A stretch of 14,538 nucleotides of DNA, from positions 1,924 through 16,461 of the forward strand of contig DCUQ01000013.1 of NCBI GenBank assembly GCA_002327865.1, given 5' to 3'. Made by a program: the position numbers and the translations under genes. Shown one piece after another: positions 1-8,500 of the stretch. This DNA is from Syntrophaceae bacterium UBA2210. Its GTDB lineage: Bacteria > Desulfobacterota > Syntrophia > Syntrophales > UBA2210. Within the stretch, counting starts at the first letter, position 1. The number at the start of each line of letters is the position of its first letter. The notes under the pieces are model-generated. The model ran no database searches, had not been told where the DNA came from, and was given only the letters and a program-made list of their open reading frames with translations.

Positions 1-138
1 AATGCGCTCGCTGTTCAGTTCACAAAAAGGCGATACTTTCCATTACATATATATCCTGACCACATCCGGCGTGATTGATCTTCCCCTTTCGGCATATCCG
101 CAAGCCCGAACGCGAATAAAAAACGTCATTCCGGATGG
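1..138. other. Non-coding stretch downstream of glpC
   Basis: This is the stretch past the glpC stop codon to the window edge. I see no convincing gene in either direction; the plus-strand open frame that begins here runs antisense into glpC and looks like a shadow. The only notable motif is a half copy of the CATTCCGG palindrome (GTCATTCCGG, about 125-134), followed by sequence that does not complete the second arm. No strong intrinsic terminator is visible, although the minus strand carries a T-run just after the half palindrome. Confidence 0.4.
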
Positions 139-1335
139 TTATAATGCCTTGCGCCTCAGGGATCGCATGAGTATCTCCGAGGGATCATGCGCCGGGATGC
201 CCGAAAAATGCGACAGCTGCATCATGCAGGCGCCGCAGTCCGACACCAGCATGTCCGGATCGACAGCCGTCACCGCCCGTGCCGCTATATTGCCAAGCCG
301 CGCCGAACTGTCTTCATTGCCCTTTTTAAAACCGTAGCTTCCGGCAAGCCCGCAGCAATTATCCTCAAGAATATGAACATCGAGGCCGGGAATCTTTTCA
401 AAAATCATGGCGGCAGGATATCCGATTCCCAGCGCCCTGAGATGGCAGGGTATGTGATATGCCACTCTCCGGTGAAAGGGCTCGAATACAGGATCGATAT
501 AATGTTCCTCCATGAGTTTCAGCACATATTCGTGCAGATTATAAGAGTTCTCGGCCACCTTTTTACCGTCCGGAACATCAAGTATCCCCGGATAGTCCTG
601 CGTAAGCGACAGTCCGCACGAGGTGCAGGTATAGACGACGTCATATCCCCTGTCTATGTAACCGGCAAGAATCCGGGCGTTTCTCATCGCGAACTTCCTG
701 GCGGTATCGATATCCCCATTGCCCAGTGCGGGCAGGCCGCAGCACACCTGCTTGGGCATAACGACACGAACGCCGAGAGACGCCAGGAAATCCCGTATGC
801 GCCTCCCCAGGTCGGGACGATTGTAATTCAGAAAACAGCCGTAAAAGAAAACTACTTTTTTCCGGCTGCTGCGTTTACCCTTCCATTTCCAGCTTCTGCT
901 CAAAGTGCGGATATAAAACAGGGGAAACGGAAGGTAGGTGGATATCCCCAAGACGTTACACAACGCCCTCTTTACGAACCGTACGGCGGCAAGCCTGTTG
1001 ACCAGGGGGGCTAACAGTGAACTCACGGCCCCGAGCCAGTAAATATTCGCAAACATACGTGATACGGGCGATCTGAAATGCCTTCCGCCGTACCGGGCCT
1101 GTTCCCTGAGTATGATCAGGGCCGGGTTTACACCGTACGGACATACGACCTCGCATCGCTTGCACTGGCTGCAAAGCCTTATCCACTTGTCCAGCGACGT
1201 CTTATTGTCCGAGCGAAACCGCTCCGCATCCGGACCGGCCTGCTTGGGACCCGGAAACCGGGCGTTCACCCGGTATACGGGACAGTTTGACACACAGGCG
1301 GTACACCTGATACAGTGCTGAAAATCAGATTTCAC
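139..1335 (-). CDS. glpC: Anaerobic glycerol-3-phosphate dehydrogenase subunit C (Fe-S, membrane-anchor subunit)
   Basis: GlpC passes electrons from the GlpAB flavoprotein dimer to the membrane quinone pool. Two ferredoxin-type 4Fe-4S sites are visible near the N-terminus (CIRCTACVSNCP and CSQCKRCEVVCP). The two CCG-type cysteine-rich modules of this family follow, with motifs CCGLPALGNGD and CTSCG in the first and HIPCHLRALG, CCGLAGSYGF and SDCGACMMQ in the second. I chose a GTG start at 1333-1335: it has GGAG nine bases upstream and gives an N-terminus (MKSDFQHCIRC) like that of the E. coli protein. An ATG at 1354-1356 would add seven residues (405 aa in total) but has no clear ribosome site. 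The gene overlaps the end of glpB, which indicates translational coupling and one operon. All expected cysteines are present, so it looks functional. Family identity is near certain; the exact start is not. Confidence 0.95.
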   Translation of the reverse strand: MKSDFQHCIRCTACVSNCPVYRVNARFPGPKQAGPDAERFRSDNKTSLDKWIRLCSQCKRCEVVCPYGVNPALIILREQARYGGRHFRSPVSRMFANIYWLGAVSSLLAPLVNRLAAVRFVKRALCNVLGISTYLPFPLFYIRTLSRSWKWKGKRSSRKKVVFFYGCFLNYNRPDLGRRIRDFLASLGVRVVMPKQVCCGLPALGNGDIDTARKFAMRNARILAGYIDRGYDVVYTCTSCGLSLTQDYPGILDVPDGKKVAENSYNLHEYVLKLMEEHYIDPVFEPFHRRVAYHIPCHLRALGIGYPAAMIFEKIPGLDVHILEDNCCGLAGSYGFKKGNEDSSARLGNIAARAVTAVDPDMLVSDCGACMMQLSHFSGIPAHDPSEILMRSLRRKAL

Positions 1336-2524
1336 GATACCAGTCTCCACACGCATTCGCGGCCGCGACCCCCGTTGCTATGGCCATGCCGTGCCCGCAT
1401 CTGTACTTCATCACCTCCGAAAAGGCCAGTATGCTGCCGCACACGAAGAGATTCCCGATTTGGCTGTCTACGGGCCTGAACGACCGGTCCACACATATCC
1501 CGGATTTTTCTATCGCATGCCCCGGAGCGAAGAAATCGTCGTCAAACCAGATATCCCTCCTCCCCGGGAGATATACCGGCAGATCGAATACCGTCTCGCC
1601 GGCTGTTTCCATCGCGGCGTAAAGCCCGCCGCTGATGAACGAACCCGTAGCCAGGATAAACGCGTTCCCCTGCACGCGAGTGGCCCTCCCGGCGCCGGCA
1701 AGTGTAACCGCCTCTATAAGGTCGGCTGATTTTTCGACACTGTATACCTCTTTTCCCCAGTATAGATTAACACCCCTCTTCAACAGGGCGTTTTTCAAAC
1801 CGCCGAACAATCTCATCCCCGGCATCGAGGGAGGCAGCGTCGGTATCTCGAAGACATCCCTGCCGAGTTCGCCCGATATTTCGGCACACACATCCACGGC
1901 GAAATTCATACCCAGCACCGCCGGCAGCGCTATCTTACCCTCCGGGATATCGAGCCCCCGCAGCCACGAAATAAACCTTCCGCGGAACTTCTCGTTCTCA
2001 AAACACGCCGCGATACCCGCGGTCGTGGAGACCCCCGCGTCGAATATGGAACAGCCGGCGTTACTGTAATTCGACGTAATGTAATTCGGGTAGAAATCTT
2101 TCATTTTACTGAACGATATCAGGTGAATATATTCATCGGGATGAAAATCGGCACACGCCATGCTCGCCGGCACGAGGCACGTAATCTTCTGCCTGCCCAG
2201 CGGCGTCACTATCCTTCTGTTAATATGCGCGTCACCCACATACACTCCGCCCTCCCGGGCCATGACATCCCTGAACATCTCGAGGGATCGCTCCACGGCG
2301 GTTTCTCCCACCAGGTTATAGGGATGATTCTCCGGCAGCGAACCGATACCCGCGAGGGGATCGTCGCCTGCCGCCAGCAGGTCGATACATCCTGTCGAAA
2401 GACAACAGAGGGGATTCCCGCGCGAGATAACCGCGACCTTCCTGCCCGTATCGGCAAGCGTGATCGCCGCCATCATTCCCGACATTCCCCCGCCGATTAT
2501 AACGACATCGTACGTACCGCTCAT
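1325..2524 (-). CDS. glpB: Anaerobic glycerol-3-phosphate dehydrogenase subunit B
   Basis: GlpB is the flavoprotein partner that links the catalytic GlpA subunit to GlpC. The 399-aa product opens with a dinucleotide-binding Rossmann motif (DVVIIGGGMSGMMAA). It then has the family-type segment CCLSTGCIDLLA near residue 41, and ends with a second flavin-contact region (FVCGSILAF, then RCGHGMAIATGVAAA). Length is close to the E. coli protein of about 420 aa. Its ATG shares one base with the TAA of glpA (TAATG at 2522-2526), and its 3' end overlaps glpC, so the three genes are a tightly coupled operon. Nothing suggests decay. Confidence 0.94.
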   Translation of the reverse strand: MSGTYDVVIIGGGMSGMMAAITLADTGRKVAVISRGNPLCCLSTGCIDLLAAGDDPLAGIGSLPENHPYNLVGETAVERSLEMFRDVMAREGGVYVGDAHINRRIVTPLGRQKITCLVPASMACADFHPDEYIHLISFSKMKDFYPNYITSNYSNAGCSIFDAGVSTTAGIAACFENEKFRGRFISWLRGLDIPEGKIALPAVLGMNFAVDVCAEISGELGRDVFEIPTLPPSMPGMRLFGGLKNALLKRGVNLYWGKEVYSVEKSADLIEAVTLAGAGRATRVQGNAFILATGSFISGGLYAAMETAGETVFDLPVYLPGRRDIWFDDDFFAPGHAIEKSGICVDRSFRPVDSQIGNLFVCGSILAFSEVMKYRCGHGMAIATGVAAANACGDWYREI

Positions 2525-2526
2525 TA
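2522..2526 (-). promoter_or_regulatory. TAATG stop/start junction coupling glpA to glpB
   Basis: The TAA of glpA and the ATG of glpB share one base, reading TAATG on the minus strand. GGGAG lies just upstream and can act as a ribosome site. This is a standard re-initiation junction and supports a 1:1 supply of the two flavoprotein subunits. Confidence 0.75.
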
Positions 2527-4020
2527 CTCCCGTCCCATTCCCAGAATACCCAGGTAAATACTTTCCACAAGCTGCTCTTCCCGAAGCTGATCACCCCACA
2601 GCGCCGGTTTGATTCCCCTGAATCTCCGCTCCAGGAACTCCCTTAGAAGACGCATGGATTCCTCCGGCGTCATATTCCCCTTTTCCTGCATGATTCCCAG
2701 CGCGCGGTAGGTGCAGAAACCTCCCTGGCACGGGCCCATACCCAGCCGTGTCCTGTGCTGAATGTCTTCGATACGCCCGGCACCGGTCTTCCCGGCGACC
2801 CTTTCCACATCATCCGCCGTTACCAGCTCGCATTCGCAAACGACGTTTTCGAGTGTCTTCAGCCGTTTGGAGAGAGGGTAACCGCTCAGTTCCTCCTGCC
2901 CTTCGAGGGGAAGTTCCGCCGTCCGGCAGACAGTCTTAAGGCCGAGGATCTCCGTCACCACGTCCGATACCTTTTCCGCCATCAGCCGGTACGTGGTCAG
3001 TTTACCACCCATGATACTGACCATGCCGTTGTTGTGATCGATTACCCTGAACCCCCTGGATATCTTCCTGTCGTCCCGGGCATCCTCCTGAAGCAGGGGC
3101 CGCACACCCGCATACGTCCTGATCAACCGCGTACGTTCAAAGCCCGGGAGCATCAGTCGCGCCTGGGTAGCTATGACATCCACCTCCACCGGGGTAACGG
3201 TATGCTCGTCGGGATCGCCGACCGGTATCGACGTCGTACCGGCAAGGCACACCGCCTCGTTAGGCACGATGATATCTCCGTCCGATGTCGGCCGCAGCCT
3301 GTTTATCACCATATTGGTCAGGCGGTGATTAGTAACGATAAGACTTCCCTTTGAAAGCGTCATCGGCACTCCGCTTCCCGCCAGAGACGCTATCCTGTTT
3401 CCCCACGCACCCGCGGCATTGATGACAACCCTGCCCCGTATCTCCCTGATCTCGTCCGTCGATTCATCCAGGATCTTTACACCGACACACCTGCCGTGCT
3501 CCCGCATGATGTCGACCACCTTGCTGTGCCTCAGGACCGTCCCGCCTCTCTTCAGAGACGAGGTTATGTTAAGCATGCATAACCTGAATGGATCGATGGA
3601 ACAGTCGGGAACCTTTATCGCCTCTTCGATAAACGGATTCAGATTGGGAACGAGGTCGAGCGCCCTGCTCCGTGACAGCGTTTCGGTAGCGATCCCTGCC
3701 TCCTCGCAGCGCTTCAGAAATATATCCCTGAACTTCTTCGAATCGCCCGGAAGACGTACGAACAACCCGCCCGTCCGCTCCACGCATTTCACACCTATCT
3801 TACGGAGAATCATGTTCTCGGACATGCACTCCGCCGCCATTTCGGGATCATTCACCACATACCGGGCGCCGCTGTGCAGCAGTCCGTGGCACGCCCCCGT
3901 CGCCCCTGCGGCGAAATCGCCCTTTTCAATAAGACAGTGAGGAATACCCCGCAGCGCCAGATCCCGCGCTATGCCGCAGCCCGTTGACCCTCCACCGATA
4001 ATAATCACATCCGTCTTCAT
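2524..4020 (-). CDS. glpA: Anaerobic glycerol-3-phosphate dehydrogenase subunit A (catalytic FAD subunit)
   Basis: GlpA oxidises sn-glycerol-3-phosphate to dihydroxyacetone phosphate with FAD. The 498-aa protein starts MKTDVIIIGGGSTG, a classical FAD-binding fold of the DAO family. It carries GAWGNRIASLAG and GGKLTTYRLMAEKVSD as in GlpA/GlpD, and ends with a BFD-like [2Fe-2S] domain (CECELVTADDV near residue 395, GPCQGGFC near 431-436). The frame stays open 16 codons further upstream to 4068, but those codons read through the RAYT gene end and a repeat (RGVSLF is repeat-encoded), so I place the start at the ATG 4018-4020, where homology begins. That ATG directly touches the repeat hairpin at 4021. 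The original promoter and leader therefore appear to have been displaced by the RAYT element, and transcription probably now comes from upstream through it. Confidence 0.95.
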   Translation of the reverse strand: MKTDVIIIGGGSTGCGIARDLALRGIPHCLIEKGDFAAGATGACHGLLHSGARYVVNDPEMAAECMSENMILRKIGVKCVERTGGLFVRLPGDSKKFRDIFLKRCEEAGIATETLSRSRALDLVPNLNPFIEEAIKVPDCSIDPFRLCMLNITSSLKRGGTVLRHSKVVDIMREHGRCVGVKILDESTDEIREIRGRVVINAAGAWGNRIASLAGSGVPMTLSKGSLIVTNHRLTNMVINRLRPTSDGDIIVPNEAVCLAGTTSIPVGDPDEHTVTPVEVDVIATQARLMLPGFERTRLIRTYAGVRPLLQEDARDDRKISRGFRVIDHNNGMVSIMGGKLTTYRLMAEKVSDVVTEILGLKTVCRTAELPLEGQEELSGYPLSKRLKTLENVVCECELVTADDVERVAGKTGAGRIEDIQHRTRLGMGPCQGGFCTYRALGIMQEKGNMTPEESMRLLREFLERRFRGIKPALWGDQLREEQLVESIYLGILGMGRE

Positions 4021-4042
4021 AAATAGGGACACTCCCCTATTT
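4021..4042 (-). promoter_or_regulatory. Repeat-supplied Shine-Dalgarno in a hairpin in front of glpA
   Basis: On the minus strand the 22-bp palindrome ends exactly at the glpA ATG. It contains the only SD-like sequence nearby, AGGGGAG (4032-4038), 11 nt before the ATG. The same bases form part of the 5' arm of the hairpin, whose other arm is CCCTATTT. The RAYT stop codon TAG (4037-4039) lies in this arm as well. A ribosome finishing the RAYT gene would open the hairpin, which suggests coupling of glpA translation to that of the transposase. The arrangement is read directly from the sequence; the regulatory effect is inference. Confidence 0.5.
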
Positions 4043-4046
4043 TTTT
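4021..4046 (+). repeat. 22-bp palindrome, copy a (forward, CCCCTAT type)
   Basis: The arms AAATAGGG and CCCTATTT surround the loop ACACTC, followed by a T-run. This copy is the left end of the RAYT element. It abuts the glpA ATG and contains the RAYT stop codon. Confidence 0.9.
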
Positions 4047-4702
4047 CTTGGCCGTCCCCTTTCCCCAACCAACAATTTCCGGGAAAGTAACTTCTCCAAG
4101 CTCTCTATAAATTCAACACTTCCCAAAGGGCGTCCAGTCGATGTCGCCCTTCGAATCTTATCATCCATTGCCAGTTCCTGCCGAACCAGGAAGCGGCCAT
4201 AATCCGCCCGTTCGCTTGCGTCAAACCATAACGATGATTTTACCAGCTCGTCTTCCACACCTTCCACCGTTGCGCGACAACTCGACCACGGATATGCCAG
4301 GGGATCCTTTACAATACCGGCTTTCACCGGATTGATTTCGATGTATCGCATGACAGACCACAGGTATATGTCATCACTTACAATAGAGGAGTAAAACCGG
4401 TTCTGCCACAATCGACCGCTGCGACGGTATTTTCGATTTACATACTGAGTATATATAAGATTTGTTCTGCCCACACAACGTGCGAGGGAATTCTCTTCCA
4501 GAGGTACGGCAAGCAGATGAACATGATTGCTCATCAGGCAATAGGATAAAATATTAACCCTGCACGAATCGCAGTAGTTTTTGAGCGTGGACTTGTAAAA
4601 GTTTCTGTCTTTGTCGTCAAAAAAGACATCTTCGCGATTGTTACCTCGCTGAGTAACATGATGAGGATAGCCGGGCAATGTAACGCGTGCTATTCTTGGC
4701 AT
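4037..4702 (-). CDS. REP-associated tyrosine transposase (RAYT, IS200-like Y1/HUH family)
   Basis: This 221-aa single-strand DNA transposase belongs to the Y1 HUH superfamily. The family N-terminus MPRIARVTLPGYPHHVTQRG is present, with the HUH metal motif at SNHVHLL (His60, His62). The likely catalytic tyrosine is Tyr120 in MRYIEINPVKAG, followed by the family motif YPWSSCRA near 137. A basic C-terminal tail (GERGRPRKK) is typical. The full set of motifs suggests an active enzyme. The ATG at 4700-4702 is preceded by GAGGTGA four to five bases upstream. A weak promoter (TTGATA, 15 nt, TATAGA) may lie just inside the right-hand repeat. The final codons run into the flanking palindrome, which supplies the TAG stop. 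Known RAYTs recognise and mobilise REP hairpins next to them; that this one acts on the repeats here is inferred from the arrangement. Confidence 0.93.
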   Translation of the reverse strand: MPRIARVTLPGYPHHVTQRGNNREDVFFDDKDRNFYKSTLKNYCDSCRVNILSYCLMSNHVHLLAVPLEENSLARCVGRTNLIYTQYVNRKYRRSGRLWQNRFYSSIVSDDIYLWSVMRYIEINPVKAGIVKDPLAYPWSSCRATVEGVEDELVKSSLWFDASERADYGRFLVRQELAMDDKIRRATSTGRPLGSVEFIESLEKLLSRKLLVGERGRPRKK

Positions 4703-4733
4703 GTGTCACCTCTATACTCGTTTATTTTTATTA

Positions 4734-5552
4734 TCAACGTAAAAATGGGGGAGTGTCCCTATTTTCGGCGCGTTGGGGGAAGTCCGTAATCAGGCCGGCC
4801 GCGCCCGCTTTTGCGAACCTTAGCATTTCGTCCGCTTCATTCACGGTAAACAGGTTAATTGCTATCCCCTTCTCTCTCATTGCCTGAATCCGTGCTTCGT
4901 CAATAAGCGTGCTGCGGAGATTATACGTCGCGAACTCCGGGTTCTCCCAGTCCAGCGACCGGATTTCAGCATAACTGACCAGAGCCTGTATCTCAAGGGA
5001 GGGATTCCGGGCCCGGATATCACGGAGCCACTCATGATTAAACGAGGAAACAACGAAATGCTCATATCCGATCCCGGCATCGTCTATCGCCTTCAGCACA
5101 CGTTCGACCAGGGGGAAATCACCCAGAGGTGTGGACAGCCTTTTCAGTTCCAGATTGACACGGAAACCGACATCCCTGGTAAAATGAAGACCTTCCGCCA
5201 GCGTGGGTATCCGCTCGCCCTTGTAACCCGAAAGTTCTTCCCCGGTTACCGCCTCCGCCACAATCATGCCGAAGGGGTCGTCTTCCAAGAACCAGGAGCC
5301 CGCATCCAGCACGCGGATCTCATCCAGTGTAAACATCGCGACGCGCCATGGATCGCGACCGGGGAAACGATCCTTGACATCGGTGGTACGAACCAGGGAA
5401 TCGTCGTGAAACAGTATCAGTTCCCCGTCACGCGTCACCATGACATCCGTCTCCCAGAGATCGGCACCGACCGCCAGCGCCTTGCGGGCCGCCGCCAGCG
5501 TGTTCTCTGGAGCGAGGCTTCGAGCCCCCCTGTGAGCTATGATAAGTGCCAT
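4734..5552 (-). CDS. Glycerophosphodiester phosphodiesterase (cytoplasmic, UgpQ-like)
   Basis: The 272-aa GDPD-family enzyme hydrolyses glycerophosphodiesters to glycerol-3-phosphate and an alcohol. The catalytic signature is complete: HRG at residues 7-9, PEN at 15-17, ETDVMVTRDGELILFHD at 34-50 with the metal-binding Glu, Asp and His, NLELK at 133-137, and a TIM-barrel end GAAGLITDFPQ near 251-260. There is no signal peptide, so it acts in the cytoplasm. The ATG lies 6 nt after the stop of the upstream PHP/membrane gene, so the two are co-transcribed. Its product is the substrate of GlpABC encoded downstream. After Pro-Gln-Arg-Ala the reading frame enters repeat copy b, and the last residues (ENRDTPPFLR) are encoded by repeat and element DNA before a TGA. 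The native 3' end was evidently replaced by the RAYT insertion, probably without harming the barrel. Confidence 0.93.
   Translation of the reverse strand: MALIIAHRGARSLAPENTLAAARKALAVGADLWETDVMVTRDGELILFHDDSLVRTTDVKDRFPGRDPWRVAMFTLDEIRVLDAGSWFLEDDPFGMIVAEAVTGEELSGYKGERIPTLAEGLHFTRDVGFRVNLELKRLSTPLGDFPLVERVLKAIDDAGIGYEHFVVSSFNHEWLRDIRARNPSLEIQALVSYAEIRSLDWENPEFATYNLRSTLIDEARIQAMREKGIAINLFTVNEADEMLRFAKAGAAGLITDFPQRAENRDTPPFLR
4741..4765 (-). repeat. 22-bp palindrome, copy b (reverse, CCCCCAT type)
   Basis: On the plus strand it reads AAAAATGGGGGAGTG and then TCCCTATTTT. It is the right end of the RAYT element and is translated as the C-terminal tail of the phosphodiesterase. Confidence 0.9.
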
Positions 5553-5558
5553 AATTAC

Positions 5559-8500
5559 TTATAACATCTTCTTGATGGCGCCCAGGTAAGGACCCGAACG
5601 ATCCAGGTAGAACGACAACGCCCCGGAAAAGTTTCTCCCCACAATACCGTCGACAAACAACTGGCTTATCTCCCTGTTCCGTTCGAGAACCGACTGGACA
5701 CGAACGAATATCCGGCGTTCCTCAGCAGACATTCCCTTCATAAGAGCGCGCAACGCGACCACGGCACGGGGCTGGTACATCCAGAAATACAACAGATCGA
5801 GTGCATTGATAATCACTATCTTTTCCAGGTCGCGCGCCTCGGCCTCTATGGTAAGAATGAAATTCTCCGGTGATTCAAGCATCTCGCATACATCGGATTC
5901 GGGGAAAAGCATCTCCATGCGGTCATATGTGTCGAATACCTGCCCGATCTTACTTCGATAGTCCAGCATGCGGGTACGTATATTCTGGTAGCGGTCGGAA
6001 AGCCCCTCGATAAAACCGGCCACACAGTCGGATGCGCCTTTGGAAATCACGGCCGCCCATTTCTGGAGAACGGCATTCACATCCACGATACCATACGCGG
6101 AGAGCATGCTTCCCGCCACCATGTTGAAGAGAACGGCGATTGGTATAGACAGGATAGTACGGAAAAAGTTTCCGAACACAGCGCCCCGGGACAATCCGCG
6201 AAAGGCGTTATGCGTAGAGATATACAGACCGTTTGCCAGGGCTATCACGGTATACATCATGACGGGACTTGTAGCGGCCGTAACACCGAACATCCTGTCG
6301 AGGAGCAGCGTTTTGACCAGGTAATCGAGCAGGGGAACTGAAAATCCCGTAAAGAGAAGTGAATCCGTCAGGCGATCCCAACTGACATAATCGTTCCACT
6401 TCAACAGAGGCGAGCGCCGGATGCCGCCGCCGCCCATGACGGACTGCAGTATGTTGCGCGCCCCGGTGATGCCGAACCATATGAATGCTCCGAACCACGC
6501 CAGCAGCCACCAGTCCTTGGTAAGATAAAACGTAAAAAACGCCGGCACGAATCCGATCAGCACCTTCAGCCAGTTTTTCAACCCGCTGTTGAGATATTCC
6601 CACGATATCTTCCGGGGGCTCTCCGACAGATCGGGAGATCCGAGATAACGCTTATTCTGGAGTTCCTCGTCGAACCCGCCGAGCGTAACGATATTGCCCT
6701 CCGTCTCCGTACCCATGTGCGTGGAAAATCTGTTGATTTCCCATTCGTTCCGCCGTTTTTTCCCTACAAGGCGCAGCCCCGGGATACAACAGGCGATCCG
6801 GTAAAAGGCATTCACCAGCCTGCTCGAACTGCTGTGCGGGATATAGCTGGTACGCAGATAAACACCCGTATTTACAGGAATTGTCAGGCGTGAAGCAGGC
6901 GGAGATTTTTTTATCTCCCTGCGCGCCCTGAGCGGAAGCGTATCCTTGATAACAAGCCCCATTCCGTAGAGATGATGTGAACGCCCGGTGGAATCGCTGC
7001 CGATGCGGTTCTTTAAAAGCGTTCCCTGGTAGTAAGACCGGAACGTCGATATATCGTGCAGGATCTTTGTGAGCTTGTCGACTCTCCCGGGATCTTTCGA
7101 ACGCAGGCGCCGGATGGATTCCCGTATAATACGTTTCAACGCTATGATATTGTCTTCGTTTATCGCACCCTGTAACTCGCTGATTTCCACATTATGCGGC
7201 TCCCTGCCGGTCACATAATCCTTGAGATTGAATATCTCCAGGTGAGTTATCATCCCCTTGCAATCATAGAGCAGTTCGATCACATCTTCGACACCCAGAT
7301 TGCCCAGGGCAAGCGTAATGCTGTAACCGGCATTCAGATATCCCAGCCGCCTGAGAAGCTCGAACGGCGACAGCGTCAGCAACCCGGGGACATCCTCACC
7401 GTCGCGCGGTATAGCGGGATCCGGCACGGAAGGATTGCGACACGGACGAAGATACCCGTCGACGATAGCCTCCGAATCCAGCCTGTTCAGCGCATCCGTA
7501 ATACCGGTTATCCGCCGGCGCTCTTCATCCTCCGCCCCGGCATATCGCACCCTGAGACCGGCAACATAATCCTTCATAACCGGCAGCATCTTTGCGTGCG
7601 CGTACTCGGCCAGATGCAGCAGAGACGCCTGACCGACCCCCACGAAAGACATGAACTCACTGCGATCCAGGAGCGGCGGGGAAAACCCGTAACGATCTTC
7701 TATCGCGCAGCGGTGCCTGTTATTAAACTCGTCGAGAACCGCCATTATGTAACGCCGCTGGTACTCGGAAACTTTCCGGCCCTCGGCCATGAAAGACTGG
7801 ACAGGCTCTTCCTTCAGAAAATTAAGGTAATCCTGCGTATCCAGGAGACCCCGCGGCGCCCAGATAAACAGGACATACCTGTCGTGAAACCTCGCGGAGA
7901 ACTCGACGCCGACCCTTACCCTGATACCCATGATCTCGGCCGCCTTAAGGAGTTCCTCGGCGACGTCCGCCTTCACATTATTATAATAAATCACCTTGAG
8001 CCTTCGGATCCCCTTGATCCAGGCATCCATTATCAGATGCGTCGGAGATTTTCTGCCCTTGGTGTTGACATCGTGGACATGATCGTCGGTCGCGACCTGG
8101 TTCCATTCCTCCGGCATCTCCAGCAGGTGATAACGCCGCAATTGCTCCCGCACGATACGCGGTTTCCCCGAAGCCGTGATACGGAAATCATGCGCGAGTT
8201 CGAGCTGCCGGCGATAGTCTCCGCGGGACTGGACCAGCTTCTTCATGATCTGCAGGAGAACCCGCGCGGTATTCTTGCGAAGAAAACTCTGGGCGCTGTA
8301 AAGCACCTCTTCGCGAAGAGAACGCAGGGCACCCAGGCGATCCTCCGCCTCACCCATCTCCAGAGAATTAAGCAGATGAATTACCGCGTAAGCGACGCGC
8401 AACTCCTTCGACGCCGCCATCTCCTTGATCCCGTGAGGGTGCAGATACGGATTCAGAAGAGTCTTGAGATACTCCCTCGACTTGTCCCTGTTGAGAACCT

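Larger units (their letters stand above)
4021..4765 (-). mobile_element. RAYT element: transposase gene bounded by inverted copies of the 22-bp palindrome
   Basis: The transposase gene is enclosed by copy a (4021-4046) and copy b (4741-4765), which face each other as terminal inverted repeats. The left copy carries the CCCCTAT variant and provides the transposase stop codon. The right copy carries the CCCCCAT variant and lies upstream of the transposase start. The element occupies the whole gap between the phosphodiesterase gene and glpA, leaving repeat-derived codons at the end of the former and repeat sequence directly against the start of the latter. No target-site duplication is visible, which fits Y1/HUH transposition chemistry. 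It is a plausible autonomous source of the other copies in the window. Confidence 0.75.

Noticed and set aside
125..137. Possible seventh CATTCCGG palindrome just after glpC
   Set aside because: Only the first arm GTCATTCCGG is present. The second arm is missing, so it is at best a remnant and could be chance.
187..1014. Plus-strand open frame opposite glpC (275 codons)
   Set aside because: It is antisense to a fully conserved GlpC with all its cysteine motifs. The translated sequence shows no recognisable family.
4021..4068. Upstream extension of glpA by 16 codons
   Set aside because: The added residues come from the RAYT gene end and the palindrome (RGVSLF). FAD-domain homology begins at the ATG 4018-4020.
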